Shown here: positions 24,081-37,400 of the stretch, in pieces
Layout: each line of letters opens with the position of its first letter
How positions within the stretch are numbered: the stretch's first letter is position 1
Assembly (NCBI RefSeq): GCF_035582795.1
Contig: NC_134373.1
Coordinates: forward strand, 42,329,173 to 42,393,172
Direction: 5' to 3'
DNA length: 64,000 bases
Origin: Mycteria americana
Taxonomy: Eukaryota > Chordata > Aves > Ciconiiformes > Ciconiidae
Program-made: the position numbers and the translations under genes
The notes under the pieces: model-generated
What the model saw: the letters and a program-made list of their open reading frames with translations, nothing else
Database searches by the model: none
What the model was told of the DNA's origin: nothing

Positions 24081-27000
24081 TCAACTTGTATCTTGACAGC
24101 TCAGTTCATGAAAAAAAGAGAAGTTTAAAATAAGATAAAATTTGTTTAAAATGAGATAAAAATAAGATAGCACTGGAAGTGGCCTTCTTTCAAAGAACAT
24201 AAAATCCAGCTCCTCCTCAAACATCATCTCAAAATGAGTCAGGTGTTCTGTTTGTTTGGCTGTTCTAAAACTTCTCTGGTCTTATGGTTCGAAATTGTCT
24301 TCTGCTTTTCAGCCTAAATTTAACACTGGGTGGAATGGGATGGGATGGTATTGCTGTTGAGCTAACTTTTTCCTTTCTTTAGCTCTTCTTCTGTTCTCAG
24401 GTTTCCCACAATGTAAATTCAGTCAGTATTGTCATATTCCCCCCTTTCACATCAGTTGTTTTAGTTTTTTCTCGTAAGAAAAACTTAGCTGTAGTTGTTT
24501 CACTATCTTTTTCCCTGCGCTCCTTTTTCCTACACTTTCCACCAAGTAATTTTTTCTGAATGAGAGTACAGTTTATTGCAAAAAAGCTCCCAAGGAAAGG
24601 CCTGTCACTGCATGCTCTTCCATTTAAATACATCATTCTTGGTATCATTCTCAAAGCTATAAACAATATAATTGCAATACATTCTATATCACCAACAGGA
24701 ATGTATGCATCTTAGAATACAAAAGCTATAAATACTTTCACTGTTTTCATTCATTTATAAATAGAAGAAAAATGAAAAGTGTAGGTGCTTAATATTTAAA
24801 TTAATGCAAAAGAGATTCGTGACCCACATATACTGTTGTTTTTTAAAAATTCCTTCATCCTCAGTGGTTCATTCGTTAAGCTACTGGATTGTTTTTTCTC
24901 TCTGTCATTGCAATTGGTTTTATATCACTGCGGGCTTCACACCACAGTTTGAGAACTACCAAGTTAGGTGTTCTCTTTGAATGCTAGTCAAAACCACAGA
25001 ATAACTTTCAAACAGTATTTCTTAACATATGTATGTACGGAAAGAGCTAAGGAAAGCCCCCCCCCCCTTTAATAGAAGATTTGTCTGGGATATATTTAAA
25101 TGTGGAAAACTTGGAAGAAAACTTAAGAAAATACTGTCAGATGAATGTCTCAAAGTGCCCACCTGCAGCTGTGGAATATCTTCTTGTTGGTGAGACATTC
25201 TGCTAGGATTTGCAGATGAAAACTTTCCTTTCCAGCTTACTTGGGAGACAGATGTCTAGGACTGAATGTGTTATTTTATTGACACTGCAAGTTGCACAGA
25301 CTTATGCCTCGGCTGAATCTGGAGCATACATCTAATCTTAACGCAACACAATAGCAAACATTAGGTTGTTTCCTTAGGTATCAAAATATTCACCATACCC
25401 GATGACTCTTCACTATAAAACATGTACTGAACCCTGTAGAGCTTTTGCTACCGTCCAACAAAGATGAAGTTTATTCATTTGAGGTATTGTTCAGAGGACA
25501 TTATGATGGACATATGAATCCTGACTTCAAGACTGGATGACCTCTCATGATCCCTTACAGCCTCAGTTATTCTGTGACTCTGAGTCATACACCATTGTAT
25601 TTCTTTGGACTTACAGTTCCTCTGTATTGAATGAATATATTCATTCAGACATTGGACCTTGTATAAATCAAGAGAGATGCTGTCAGATACTGTCATTGTT
25701 AGAACTGTTTGTTACTTTATGTCCTTTATTTATTAAGTTGCTTTTTCTAACTGAGGCCTTTCACCATTAACAGTTAACTTCAGTAAAAAGTATTTTTTTA
25801 TTCATTGTTGCATGAGTCTCTTTCTCAAGAATTTCAGCATGGTAGTCTATTACAAATCTTCTCCAAGTTGGTATGCACTTCTTGCTTTTATGAGTTAGCC
25901 ACTATTAATACATTTTTGTGATCTTGTGGGATTGGCACCCGCCTACCACAGAACAGAACAATTCCCTGTGGCGTAGGCATCTGGCTCTGATAGAAGATCA
26001 TTAAGCTATCAACTCATGTTGCAGTATCATCCAGGGGAACTTGCATGGAATGGCAGAGAGAAAAGGTGTCCTGCGCAGAGAAAGACATCCACATCATACT
26101 TCTTTCAGAAGGAGAAATCTTAGCATCAGTCTGAGAGGATTCTCTTCATCTGAATCAGTAATTTGTCTTTTTAGATTACCAGTGAATGATACTGCTGTTG
26201 AATTTTCACATTCCTTTGGTTTCAATTCCTTCCCTCATGCCTCTTTATTGTTTCTAGGTTCCCAGAAGATACCATGAATATGTCACAACTTACAGCCAGC
26301 AAAGGGTAAGTGCCGGTCTCCTTCAGCTAATGAGAAATGAATGCTCCAGAGCAATGCACTCAGCGCTGTCTCTTCCATTCACCACCACCCCAAAAGTTTA
26401 TACTGCCATCTTCACAACTCATGTTCCAGGTAACCTCAGATACATGTCTTGGATATTAATGTTTAGAAAGCAACAAACTTCACCAATATGCTTTCACAGA
26501 ATAATGTTGAATTAGGTCTCATTCAAAAGCTTGGACTCTTATCTATTGGGCATTAAAGTAGAAAACAAGTACAAATAAAGCACCAATCCTCAAATCTAGA
26601 AAGAAGAAACAGAGTAGGGCTCGTACCTCTATGCAATGAGACAAGTCTCTAGAGTGCTTTCTTGTTTTGCTGACAGAGGAGCTGTAAAGTGTGGTGGGAC
26701 AAGCAGTGTGGTGGGACGATCAGTGTGGTAGAGACTGGTGAACAAACTGGCAGGCAACGTCCTTGGTCCCAGCATCCCGCTCCGTGGTAGCTCACTAGCA
26801 CGGCAGGAAAGAGGACAATAAGCCACTGAGCCCTGAATGTCCCAGGCTGGTCAGAGGGAGGCAGCGGGCTGTCATCAGCTTTCTGGGATACCTGAGTGGA
26901 AAGTCCCAGTGCCAGGCCTGGACATCAGAGTGCAGGTGAGCTTTGTCAGGAGCGAGAAGACATACATGCATTGTACACCTACTGCTGCACACCGAAGGTT

Positions 27001-28100
27001 CAAACTCGGGTGGGTAAGGCACGGGTGTGCACAACAGGAACGTACATGTAGGTGAACTTTATTGGAAGAACGGGTTTGCTCTCATCAGTGAGTGCTGAAG
27101 AGTGACAGGTCAAGCCATTGGTGTTTTGGTGGAAGGTGCCTTGCTGCTCTGATGCAGGGGAAAGGCACTCTCTCAACTCTGTTTCCCCGCAGCTCTCCCC
27201 TTCAGTATCTGTCTGAGTCGTAGGTGGGAGGAATACATGTGTGTGTCTGTGTATACAATGTAGCTAGGCATTCAGCATTATATGTTAAGACTGGAGTGAT
27301 GAAGAATACCTTCCTCGTTGGTACAACAGTCATCAATGTAAAATATTTTTGAGTAGGCACAGAGTCCTCCACCCTTTCCTTTTCATTTATTTTGATTGTG
27401 TTCATGGTCATGAGCACATCTTTTTGTATAGCTCCTGACTCAGAAGTTACAAATGTTATCAGAACTGGAGAGCAGAGTCTTCCAATGGCTGCTCAGGAGT
27501 GTGGAGCACCAGACCATTTTCCATACTCTCATCTTTCCCCCTTTCTGCTCTCCCACTCATCCACAAGGAGCAGCTGCAGTATTCACTTTCAGCCAGAAGG
27601 GAAGACAAGCAGACAGCTGTCACGCTATGAATCAGATTTTAAACTGTGGTTTGGAGGGGAAGATTTTCGCTTTATTTCCCACTTGCAGAACAAAGAGCAT
27701 CTGTTTTTGACACTTGCAGTTTTATGCTGATCTGGGAGTTTGACTTGCAATTACAGATTCCGTGTGGGGAAACTGAATTCAAACAGCCAATGCAAAATAG
27801 TCTCTTTACATTTTTTCATTGATTAGGTCACTGTGAAATTAAATCCAAATTATATACAAAAGAACAGAATGTTTAAATGAGAATGAGAGGTAGTATGTGT
27901 GATTCTCTTCGGTCCTGTAAATGGTGTGACTAGCAACACTATAAGCAGATAAACTGGTTGTTAGTTTTATTGTTTTGTGGAATTTGAAGACAGCGAGTGC
28001 TGAAGAATGAACAGACTTTGGCTTGAAAAGTGTTCATGTGTGCTGCAGTAGTGAGGGATAGAATGGTTTCTTGGACACACTGGGAATCAAGAGAGCCAAA
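24081..28100. other. Intergenic upstream of TNFAIP6
   Basis: Unique sequence with an 11-C run at 25057-25067 and a 17-bp near-tandem GTGTGGTGGGAC repeat near 26690-26730. One isolated exon-like segment lies at 26258-26305. No gene recognised. Confidence 0.35.
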
Positions 28101-28102
28101 AG

Positions 28103-28310
28103 TGAGTCACATGGACGACTGCAGACATCACATTTAATTGTGTAATAATACTACGGCAAGCACAATTGGAGCAGGCTTGCTGACCTCACAGCTGAAAGCA
28201 CTATTTAAGATCTGGCTAGCAGATGTTCCAATAGGATCTAGCCAGCTGCTAGCAGAGGTTACCCTGAGTGTTTTAACAGGGAATATTTACAGCCTAATAG
28301 TTCGGAAGAG
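28103..28310 (+). promoter_or_regulatory. TNFAIP6: TNFAIP6 proximal promoter and 5' UTR
   Basis: A consensus AP-1 site, TGAGTCA, lies at 28103-28109 and a C/EBP-type site, TTGTGTAAT, at 28138-28146. A TATA-like TATTTAAG follows at 28202-28209. This order is what is known for the mammalian gene, where AP-1 and NF-IL6 (C/EBP-beta) sites cooperate in IL-1 and TNF induction. Transcription would start near 28230, leaving a 5' UTR of about 80 bases. There is no CpG island, consistent with an inducible gene. Confidence 0.6.
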
Positions 28311-28404
28311 ATGATTGCACTAATTTTCTTTTCTGCCCTGTTGTGGAACAAGGCTCAAGCATGGGGATTCAAGGACGGAGTGCTGCATAACTCTATTTGG
28401 TTAG
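28311..28404 (+). CDS. TNFAIP6: TNFAIP6 exon 1 (signal peptide)
   Basis: ATG at 28311 opens 31 codons plus one base, ending TTAG|GTAAGA. It encodes MIALIFFSALLW, a hydrophobic signal peptide with likely cleavage after AQA, then mature WGFKDG and HNSIWL. The following intron is about 6 kb. Confidence 0.95.
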
Positions 28405-31400
28405 GTAAGAAATAATTTAATCATGAATGTTTTGCTGCAAAAGTCACTGTGTTTGTCTAACAGTATAAAGACGAGCACCTAGCCATACAAAATTGAGCCA
28501 TGCATTAATATTAGCAAAATCCTGCATTGAAATTGGTGATCATTTTATCTGAGTAGTGACTGTAAGTTTTGTCCTTATGAACTTACTGTCTTTACTGTTT
28601 CTCTGAAGTGCAGGAAAAAGTAGTTACGGAATATTTCATCTGAATGTATTGTCCTACAGCATGAGGTAAAGTGAAAACAGCGTTAAATAACAGTTGTTTC
28701 TAATGAAGGAAAACGAGTATGAAAAGAAACATTTGCCAAAGGAATGAATTACTTTCTGCATGAACATACTTCAAATGCCTGGGGTCCTGCATAGGAAACT
28801 AAATGATCTGGAAATAATAGCAATAATATTTCCTAGGTTTCTAGGAAAGTACAGAAATGTATATGTTTTGGCCGTTGGTTTGTTCACATCATTAAACAGT
28901 GGAGAGAAGATTTCAAAAGGGCTATAAAAAATGCTATGGGAATAGTTTCTTATGCCTCAAGTGGGTTTAAATAGCTCTTAGAGTTCTTTTATAGATCTTT
29001 ATAATTATCCAATACAACAGGAAAACATACTTAGAATATAGTCACATCAAGGATGCCAAAACAAAAATATGCACCGAGTGCTCCATTTTATGGACAAATA
29101 CTTACAAGCTCCTTTAGCCTCTCTAGAATGTTGTGTATTTCTTTAAGGATTTTAAGGAATTCCTGTAGCAGGTACACGTTTCTGTTGTGCTCAGACGTTT
29201 CATGAGGGATTGGGCCAGGCTCTATTAGCTGGTGCAGCAACCACGTGACTCCAGTCCCTTCTCAGAGGACCGTGTAAACTAACAGGAACATAAATGGGAA
29301 GGAGAAGCGATCTATAGTGTTTTCCATTTGACTGCACATTTTTAATGAATTCTCTTTCTTTCTAAACTTGGAACATGCCTGCTGTGTCCCATAGTTGCTG
29401 AAGGTGCTCAGGTGGGGGAGAGCTCCAAGGGAGGACAGCTTGGCAGCTTCATGCACCACCTCAAGTGGCTGCTGTTCAGAAAAAAGGATGACAGAGAAGA
29501 GGTTTGTGTGAGAAACAAGCAAAGCTTGTATTCTTGGCTGGAATAACAGTAAGGAGACACAGAAGAGAAGTCAGACCGAGGCTGTGTTAAGCCCTGATAG
29601 TAGGGGCAGAGAAGTCGAGTTTGATACAGGCTGTGATGGGTACTCTCCTATGGAAGGGATGTGGTCAGAGCAATGAGCAGAGCGGCTTGCTGGGTCAGGC
29701 CCCTTGTTTATCTGTAGCCCGTACAGGCTGCCCCTGCACCAGTGAGCAGCACATGGCCGTGCACAGGTCCTGTCTGGGGTTTGACCATTCTCGTGTTCCC
29801 TGGCACGGTTTTGCTCTCAGCCAGCCAGTGGTCTTCTAAAGAGTACTGCAGTGCAGCGCCAGGGAGAGCCAGGCCACGGACTATCCCTGGATGAGACCGC
29901 CCTGATGACGGGGAAGAGAGCTCAGGCACCCACCATACCACTTGCACTCATGGACAGAGAATGGGTCCTGGGTGTTTTATTTGCAAATATTGGTATATCC
30001 ACATGACTGCTGCAACCAGCCACCCTGCATGTAGCCTTTAGGGGGGCTTCTACAACATAAATGTGAATTTGTGGTAACAGTGATCGTTTAAGCAGTTTTA
30101 CAAATTGAAGTCAATTTGAAGAAAAAAATTTCTAATTCTTTAAAATGAAGAAAGAGAGTGTTAAATGGAATGCATAATAAAATTATGTCTTGCTACACCT
30201 TTAGTATTTACTGTGAGAGTAAATAAAAATAAACCATAGGATAAAAACTGATGACTTGTTCTAAATAAACAAACATACACAAAATCTGGAAGCACAGTGT
30301 GCAACTTTGAAATAACCACTCTGCTTTCTTATCTCCAGGACTCTGTTGAAGCTCCTTTAGAAATGCACCATCTAGCGTAACTAAAGCAAGAAAATTATTG
30401 AAACAAACCTCAAAATGCAGTTAATTGAATTACCAATGGAATTCAGTGACATTATCTATAAAGGAAGAAAAATTTGGCAAAATCACAGCCATCCAATTTA
30501 TACATCTTTACATTTAAAAAAAAAAGTGTAACTTGAACAGTAAAACGAGTAACCCTGGCCTCATACTCGCTATGCACGAGCATTAAAGCAAGACCCCCTC
30601 CCCTGAATAAAACCTAGGAATGTGCAGTGACATCTGAGCTTTGCTTATCTCCTCTTCTTCTGATAAAGCGCTATCAAGACCAAATTGAAAATGAAGGGAG
30701 CTTTCCATTTTACCTTTCTTCCTCAACAAATCGTTACCACAAATATAAAATGTTCAATTAATGCCAGTCTAGAAATGCTCATGTCTTTTACCTTTTTTCT
30801 TGTTACAAAACATCTTTTGTTTTCTCAGTAAGCATGCAGTCCTGCTGCAGCTGACTGTATCACCTTCCTGTTAATGTCTTTCTTATGTGAATGCAATCTT
30901 ATTGTTGCTCATTTTTGACACAAGCACATTATAACCAAAGGTTTATTGTAAACTGATGAGAGGATTGCAGCAGTCTTGCCCAAATGTGCTCATATGCTTA
31001 TCTGAGTGCCAGTTCTTAATGCCACAAAGTAGGTTTCCCAGGACATCTGCTGCACTCTTTGTGTTCAGAATTTCATCCCCACTTGCACACCGTGTGTCAG
31101 GGCGGTTTAGGGGCCATACCTACCCCTTTTGGTGGAGTTCTCGGAGTATGACCGTGCGCGTTAGCAGAGGCCTGTGCCAGTAACTCTACGTAGCCATCCT
31201 CTGCTTAAAAGTTAAATATTTCTTTTTATTTAGCATTTAGTATTTGTCTCATGCATATTGAGGGTCCTTTATTAGGCCGTATTTCATGCTTGTTGTGTTT
31301 GTGCAGAAGAGATTGGCTCCATTTTACCATCTCCTGCTGCTGTGGGTGAGTAGAGGGTCACTGTCCTTGCAGGATCCTGCTGTCCCTGGACTTCAAGGAG

Positions 31401-34400
31401 AGATTTTAAGAAATGTGAGTTGGAAGAAACAGGTTCTCTCAGCCATGTAACCCATGGCCTTTTGAGTAAGAACCAAAGAAAAGTGGGTGGAGAAATCCCT
31501 GGGGGAACAGTCCCAATATGCAGGTTTTCAGGCAAAGAGAGAACGAACTTTGCCGAAAGTTCTCACTGTTGTCCAGGAAGAGGAGATTTCAGGCAGGTCA
31601 GATAAAGAGAGCAGCCTTCAGGCAGAATCTCCCATCAGAGAAGATGCCCAGCTGAGGCTCGGACAGGTCGTACTCTGTAGTGCCGGCCCCATGGTATATG
31701 AACGGTACGCGTTTACAGTGGTAGGCGTGCGCTTGTGCTTGCCAGTAAAAACAACATTTCATGCAGGTTTATCTACACGGCCATGACTAATAGTAATTTG
31801 TGCGTGTTTGTGTTCATGCATGACTTTGAATATGTGTATATATGTATATACATATACATACATATGTAAATGTATATTAATAGTTAATAAGTACAATGCT
31901 TTGACCTAGGTCTGTTTTTGCCGATGCAGTTTATCTTTCCGTACAGCCCCTAATGTAATTAAGAGGGAGGGGAAAAAATGCCAGTGAAAGATCTGAGCAG
32001 TTAATTAGGATATACTGTTAGGGAATACTGCATCCTTAAACTGTGACACACCGAGCCAGCATCAAATCTCAAAGCTTGGTGGAGTACCTGTGTGTGGTCT
32101 ATCTTTCCAAAGGCTACTTTTGTCATGTTACAAAGGAGTAACAGAGATACAGATGGGTGATTGCTCTCGGCAGGATAACACCACCCGCCAAGGCGTTGCA
32201 CGAAGACTCAGTGGTGCTGCTGTTGGTGGAGCAGCCCTTGCAGAAACTGTGAAGAGCAGATCTTTCCAGCAATATTCTGCAAAACGTGATGCCTGTCCAT
32301 AGTGACATTTTAGCATCAATAGGTGGGGGTAGGTACCTTTTGAGGGATAAGATTTGAAAACAATGTTGCCAGGTGAAAAAGCCAGGAGAACAACTAAAAA
32401 TGGTAAGTTTTTATTGCCAGCTCCAAGAGTGATGAGTCTGAGCAGTGGCGATTCCCCCCGAATCCCTGGTCGTACATCCAGCAGCAGTTCCAGGGAAGGA
32501 ACAGGGTGGGTCTTACAAAGGTGGCTGCCAGAGCGATGGGGGCTTTCACCAGCAAACATCATTGACAATAATAAGCTTTAAGACTGCTCTTGCTTTGGCT
32601 GTGACTGGTCGCCTTTGCAAAGGTGACAAACCTTAGAATTCAGCTGCCCCTTGCTCTTTGACTCGGTCTAGGTGGGGCAGCTCAGCTAATCCCAAGGACT
32701 ACAGTCTGTGTTTTTCAATTCACCTTTCAGTTCACTTCCCCATGAGCTGCAGCAATCAATAATGTCAATTCCAGGTTGTCCTCTGAGTGTGCAGTGAGGC
32801 TAAATGGTGTGCTATTTTCTGTAGTACTCAGATTTTCAATTCATGCGTACTGAATCCAATGCAATCATACTGTAGAGAAGCAGTGGGCAGATTTATCACG
32901 TTAGACATGATAGACTATTGAGTGAATGAAAAGTAATACTTCCTATTAATAATTTTGTAATTAAAATAGTTTGGTTTTTTTTTTTTTAGTATAGCTTACC
33001 ATTATTCCACAGCTGTTAGTTGTTGTGATTCTTCTTTGCAATGGAACTGCCTTCTTTGGAAAGATTTTTCCACGGAATATATGTTATCCTATGCCCATGC
33101 CAGTGACATTCCCAGCGGTGTTACAGGAAGCAGCTCTCGGTCTTCTGAGCCTACTGTCAGCAAAATCATTTACTTCACTGGGCGCAAGGCCAGTGACTGT
33201 GGGTTCAAAAACTACATTGGCAAACATCATTCTCTATCTAATAAGGGTTCTCACCATTGCTAACCACAATTCAGTGGTGACCATGTTTTTTTTAAAAAAT
33301 ATCCTAACCTAGCCAAAACTACTGACTCTAAGTATGTCCCTAGAAAAGACATTCTTTTTTTCCCATGGTACAAATAACCACTGTAAAAAATGCTTCCTGT
33401 TTTGCGTCGTTTTTCAGTCATGTTGATCAGTGATAGCTACAGACAGCCATTTCTCTCAGATTATACTAAATATAAGAAAGATCTAAACAAAAAAGCCGTT
33501 CAGATTAGATATGCAGATCAGTTCTCTCAGATTATACTAAATATAAGAAAGATCTAAACAAAAACGCTGTTCAGATTAGATATGCAGATTGGTTCTGAGA
33601 CAGATTTCTATACATATGGCATCAGACAAGTGCGACATGAAAAGATTATAAAACTTGTACTGACAGTTTCTAGGTTTCCCTGGGAAGCTGCTTTATCTTG
33701 TACTTACAACAGCAAAGAAAAAAATAATGAAGAAAGTGTATTAATTTTCTGTGCAGCAAAAATGTCAGCCAGCAATTGTTCTGGTCCTGCCCTTTATGAC
33801 ACAAGCTCAGATATTTTTATTTCACATTTTTATTCCCTTTAATTTTTGCCTCTCCTCTATCCAAGTAGCTCTGATTTAACTTCTCTGGAGAGTCAAAACA
33901 AAGCTCTGATTCATCCTACAAAGGCACTTAGAGTTAGATCCAAAAGTATGCTGTGATAGCAATCCAGAAGGAGCTTCCCCTGAGTCAGGCAGGATACACG
34001 GAACTAGTGATGCTGACACCAGCCGATCGTTCCCATAACTACTGCCTTCTGAGTAGTCCTAGGGGAGTCCTTCCCTGTGTTTGTTGGTTTTCTGTTGTTC
34101 AAAAACTCACCAAGCCCTGACTAGCCCTGTTGTTCAAAACTTCTCCCAAACAAAAACATACCTTCGGGTTGCAAAAACATGCCTTTGGGTTGGGAGGGAC
34201 ATATTTTCCTGACACTTTCCAAGTGGCACAGCTCCTAGCTGAACATTTTGTTTCTCTTCTCACCTGGACAGTAGCCCAAAGTGCAGGTCTTGGGGAAACT
34301 GCTGGAGGTGGTGAGAGCACCCCGGAAGGTGGGCCACCTGAGATACAATACTGAAATCATTTATCGCTTTGGTCCCACAGAACGAGCAGCTGGAGTGTAT

Positions 34401-37400
34401 CACAGGGAGTCACGCTCTGGGAAGTACCAGCTCACCTATGCAGAAGCGAAAGCAGTCTGTGAATACGAGGGAGGACATCTAGCCACGTATCAGCAGCTGG
34501 AGGCGGCAAGAAAAATAGGTTCGAAAAAAATCATGGCTGTTTGCTTTTCACATCGCTCATTCCTAATGTTGCCAGTCTTGTAGTTTCATGAATGTTATGA
34601 ACTCTGGGACTGCGAGACTTGTAAACTCCCTGGATTTTTGCCCAAGTTGCATCGATTTCCCCCCTCAGTAACAGAGCGTGACCATGCTACCTACAGAGCT
34701 GTCAGGGATAACATCTGCACACAGTGCTACGCATCCCCCTGAGCTCTGGGTGCAGCACGGTTCCGGAACCAGCAACACCCAGTGGAAAGCCATCCGGCTG
34801 AGCTGGGGAGCAGCGGCTCCTCCCCAGCTACAGCACCTGGATGCTGCTGGGGGCTGCAGAGGAAGGCGTTTATCCCCAGGGAGCTTCTATAGTAAATGTG
34901 CACTGCTAGTTTTCATATCATCCATCAAGACGTTTTCATAATGTTTATTCCAGCCATATTTGCTCTGAGAGAGAGCGAGTGGTGTGCTTGGAGTGAAAAG
35001 CGGAGCTGAGCGAGCGCTCTACTGTATTGCTATTTGATTCCTAATAAGAAATCATTAGTTCATTCAGAGCATTAGGAAAACAATGGAAGATATCTCTAGA
35101 AATTTGCAGGCTACGCTGTTGAGTCAGAAGCTGGCTCTCAGCACCAGCACACATGTAAAAAGGGTACTTTTGTCTCTTCTGAGTAGCTCACAGTCCTAGG
35201 ACGCCACAAATATGTTCCAGTTCGTCTCGCAGAAAACATTGAATTGGTCTCTACCAGACAGTGAATAACATTGCATTCTTTGGCTATTGTTTTTAAGTTC
35301 TCAGCCACAAAATGCATTAACAGGATCTTTTTGTTTGGCAAGAAATACTTGAGGCATTTCAGGTATTTAAATTTAAATGGAAAGTATTTTAAGTAAATAC
35401 TTTGCTTTCTTAGCTGTCTTTTGTATGTAGTATTTTATTCATTCTCAGAACTTAATGCTGCAAACTCTTGAGGTAGGATTGAGTAAATTTTTATGACTTC
35501 AAAAGGGAAACAAAGAACACACTTATATAACTCATCCAATATGTAAGTTAATTACAAATGCTGGTACAGCACTTAAAACTGACTACCCGGGAAACTATAT
35601 AGTCCATCTGCATTTGGCTTTTGTTTTCAAAAGAAGAACCAATAATCATATTGTGGAGAACGCAATTCAATTTTATATTCTGCATTTAAAATTATCCTCT
35701 CAAAGTACTGTTCTTTCTTGTAGTTCAATTTCTGTTAAGCCAATTACACCCAAGTCATTGATCAGCTTGAGTAAGACTTTACTTACTTGAATAAAAAGCC
35801 AGGTTTCTTGCCTAGGATTGATTTATGACATCCACGTCTCATTTTCTCCCCGTTGCAGGTTTCCATGTGTGTGCTGCTGGCTGGATGGCAAAGGGCAGAG
35901 TTGGTTATCCCATAGTAAAAGCTGGAGCCAACTGTGGCTTTGGAAAAACTGGTATTGTTGATTACGGGATTCGCCTCAACAGAAGCGAGAGATGGGATGC
36001 CTACTGCTATAACCCTAACGGTGTGTATAAAAACAACCCATTGCTCTTCGGGTCTAAAACGATGACTACACGCCATGCTATCTGGCTGTGCAAAGGCACC
36101 CAGGCTCTGAACGAGTTAGCTTCAATACCCTAAATACGCTGTCTGAGAAGGGGGACGTAGGGGGCATATTGATACAAATTTATTTGGAGCCTTGCACCAA
36201 GCCCCCTCTGCTGTTACCTATAGCTGATGTGGCTTGCTCAGAGCTCAGTGTCTCTGCACTGCACTGTACTGTATATAACTGGGCCTAAGCAAAGTCCTTT
36301 CAGACACTAAAAATGTAACGATATGCTGTTGTTGATGACAAAGTTAAGTAATATTTCCAATATGATGTGTGAATGTCATTTTGTATCAGAGTATTTACAT
36401 TTAGCCTACAATTCCATTTAAGTAACTAATCTGAGGTGTCTAGCATGGGAACCACTTTCCAGGTATTTTGCCTGTGAACAGGCTAAATTTAGTCTTAACC
36501 CTTTTTCCTTCTTTCTTGTGCCTGAGATAGAACAACTTTTGCAAATGCATGCCATGTCTGGGACTGAAACGCCTGACAGATCCAGCTCCCAGCAGAGCTT
36601 GTGTGTGTGTCTGTGTGCATGTGTAACTAGATGGAGACAAGTGGATCTCCAAAGCAGATCTGGAGACATGGTTCAAACACGACGGACAAGACTTCGCCAG
36701 ATGCGGGACAACTCTCCATTCCCCGCCATTCACTACACTGCAGATGACTGAAATATTGACATGGCCGCTGTTTCAGTTTAGCTTGATATCACTTCATGTA
36801 GCAGGGAAGACAGAAAAAGTAGGCACCAATAAGAAAAGCAAAGCTTAACTTTCTGCACTGCTTGGCTCTCCTACGACTCCAAGTGTACTACCCTGCCTGG
36901 CAGAGCCAAAAGTTGGAGTTGTCCGTGACGTCTGTACAGCTGTGCACATTTTGTTTGCGCTCACAGGGCTTGAGCTTGTTTATGTTAGCTGGACAGTTGT
37001 TAATCAAATAGCTCTGTGGGGTGGGGGACATTCACAGATGTTCAGCATACAACGGGAACTGCAAGAGAGACTACTGCATGCATTATTACTGCATGTAAAC
37101 TGTCAGCCCGACTTTGTCAGCCTTCTCCTCTGGGCTGAGAGGTACTTACGTTCCAAATGCACTGTTTGGTTAGAGGACAAAAGGAAACCAGAACTGCCAA
37201 CACCCAGCAGACACTTGAGTCTCTCCCATTAAAAGGGTAGGTATTCACGCTTGATGGACAGTCTGCTAGAAAGCCTGGCAAGAGCTGCCTGTTTGCAGGT
37301 GGGAGACAAGTAGCCTGGGGGAACAAAGACAAATCTCTGATTGAACGGAGCCTATCCTCTTCTCTAGGATGCTAAAGAAGTCAAGAGGAACTCATGGAAC

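Noticed and set aside
25057-25067. C11 homopolymer as a possible regulatory element
   Set aside because: A lone homopolymer with no partner runs or promoter nearby. Probably slippage.
32128-32568. A 146-codon minus-strand frame in TNFAIP6 intron 1
   Set aside because: No recognisable domain, no splice context and antisense to a gene. Most likely chance.
33451-33592. Repeats resembling a CRISPR-like array
   Set aside because: There are only two adjacent copies without spacers, in a vertebrate intron. It is a tandem duplication.
34281-34583. A 100-codon frame that looks like a separate gene start
   Set aside because: It is intron 1 read-through into TNFAIP6 exon 2. The real exon begins at 34381 after a CCCACAG acceptor.
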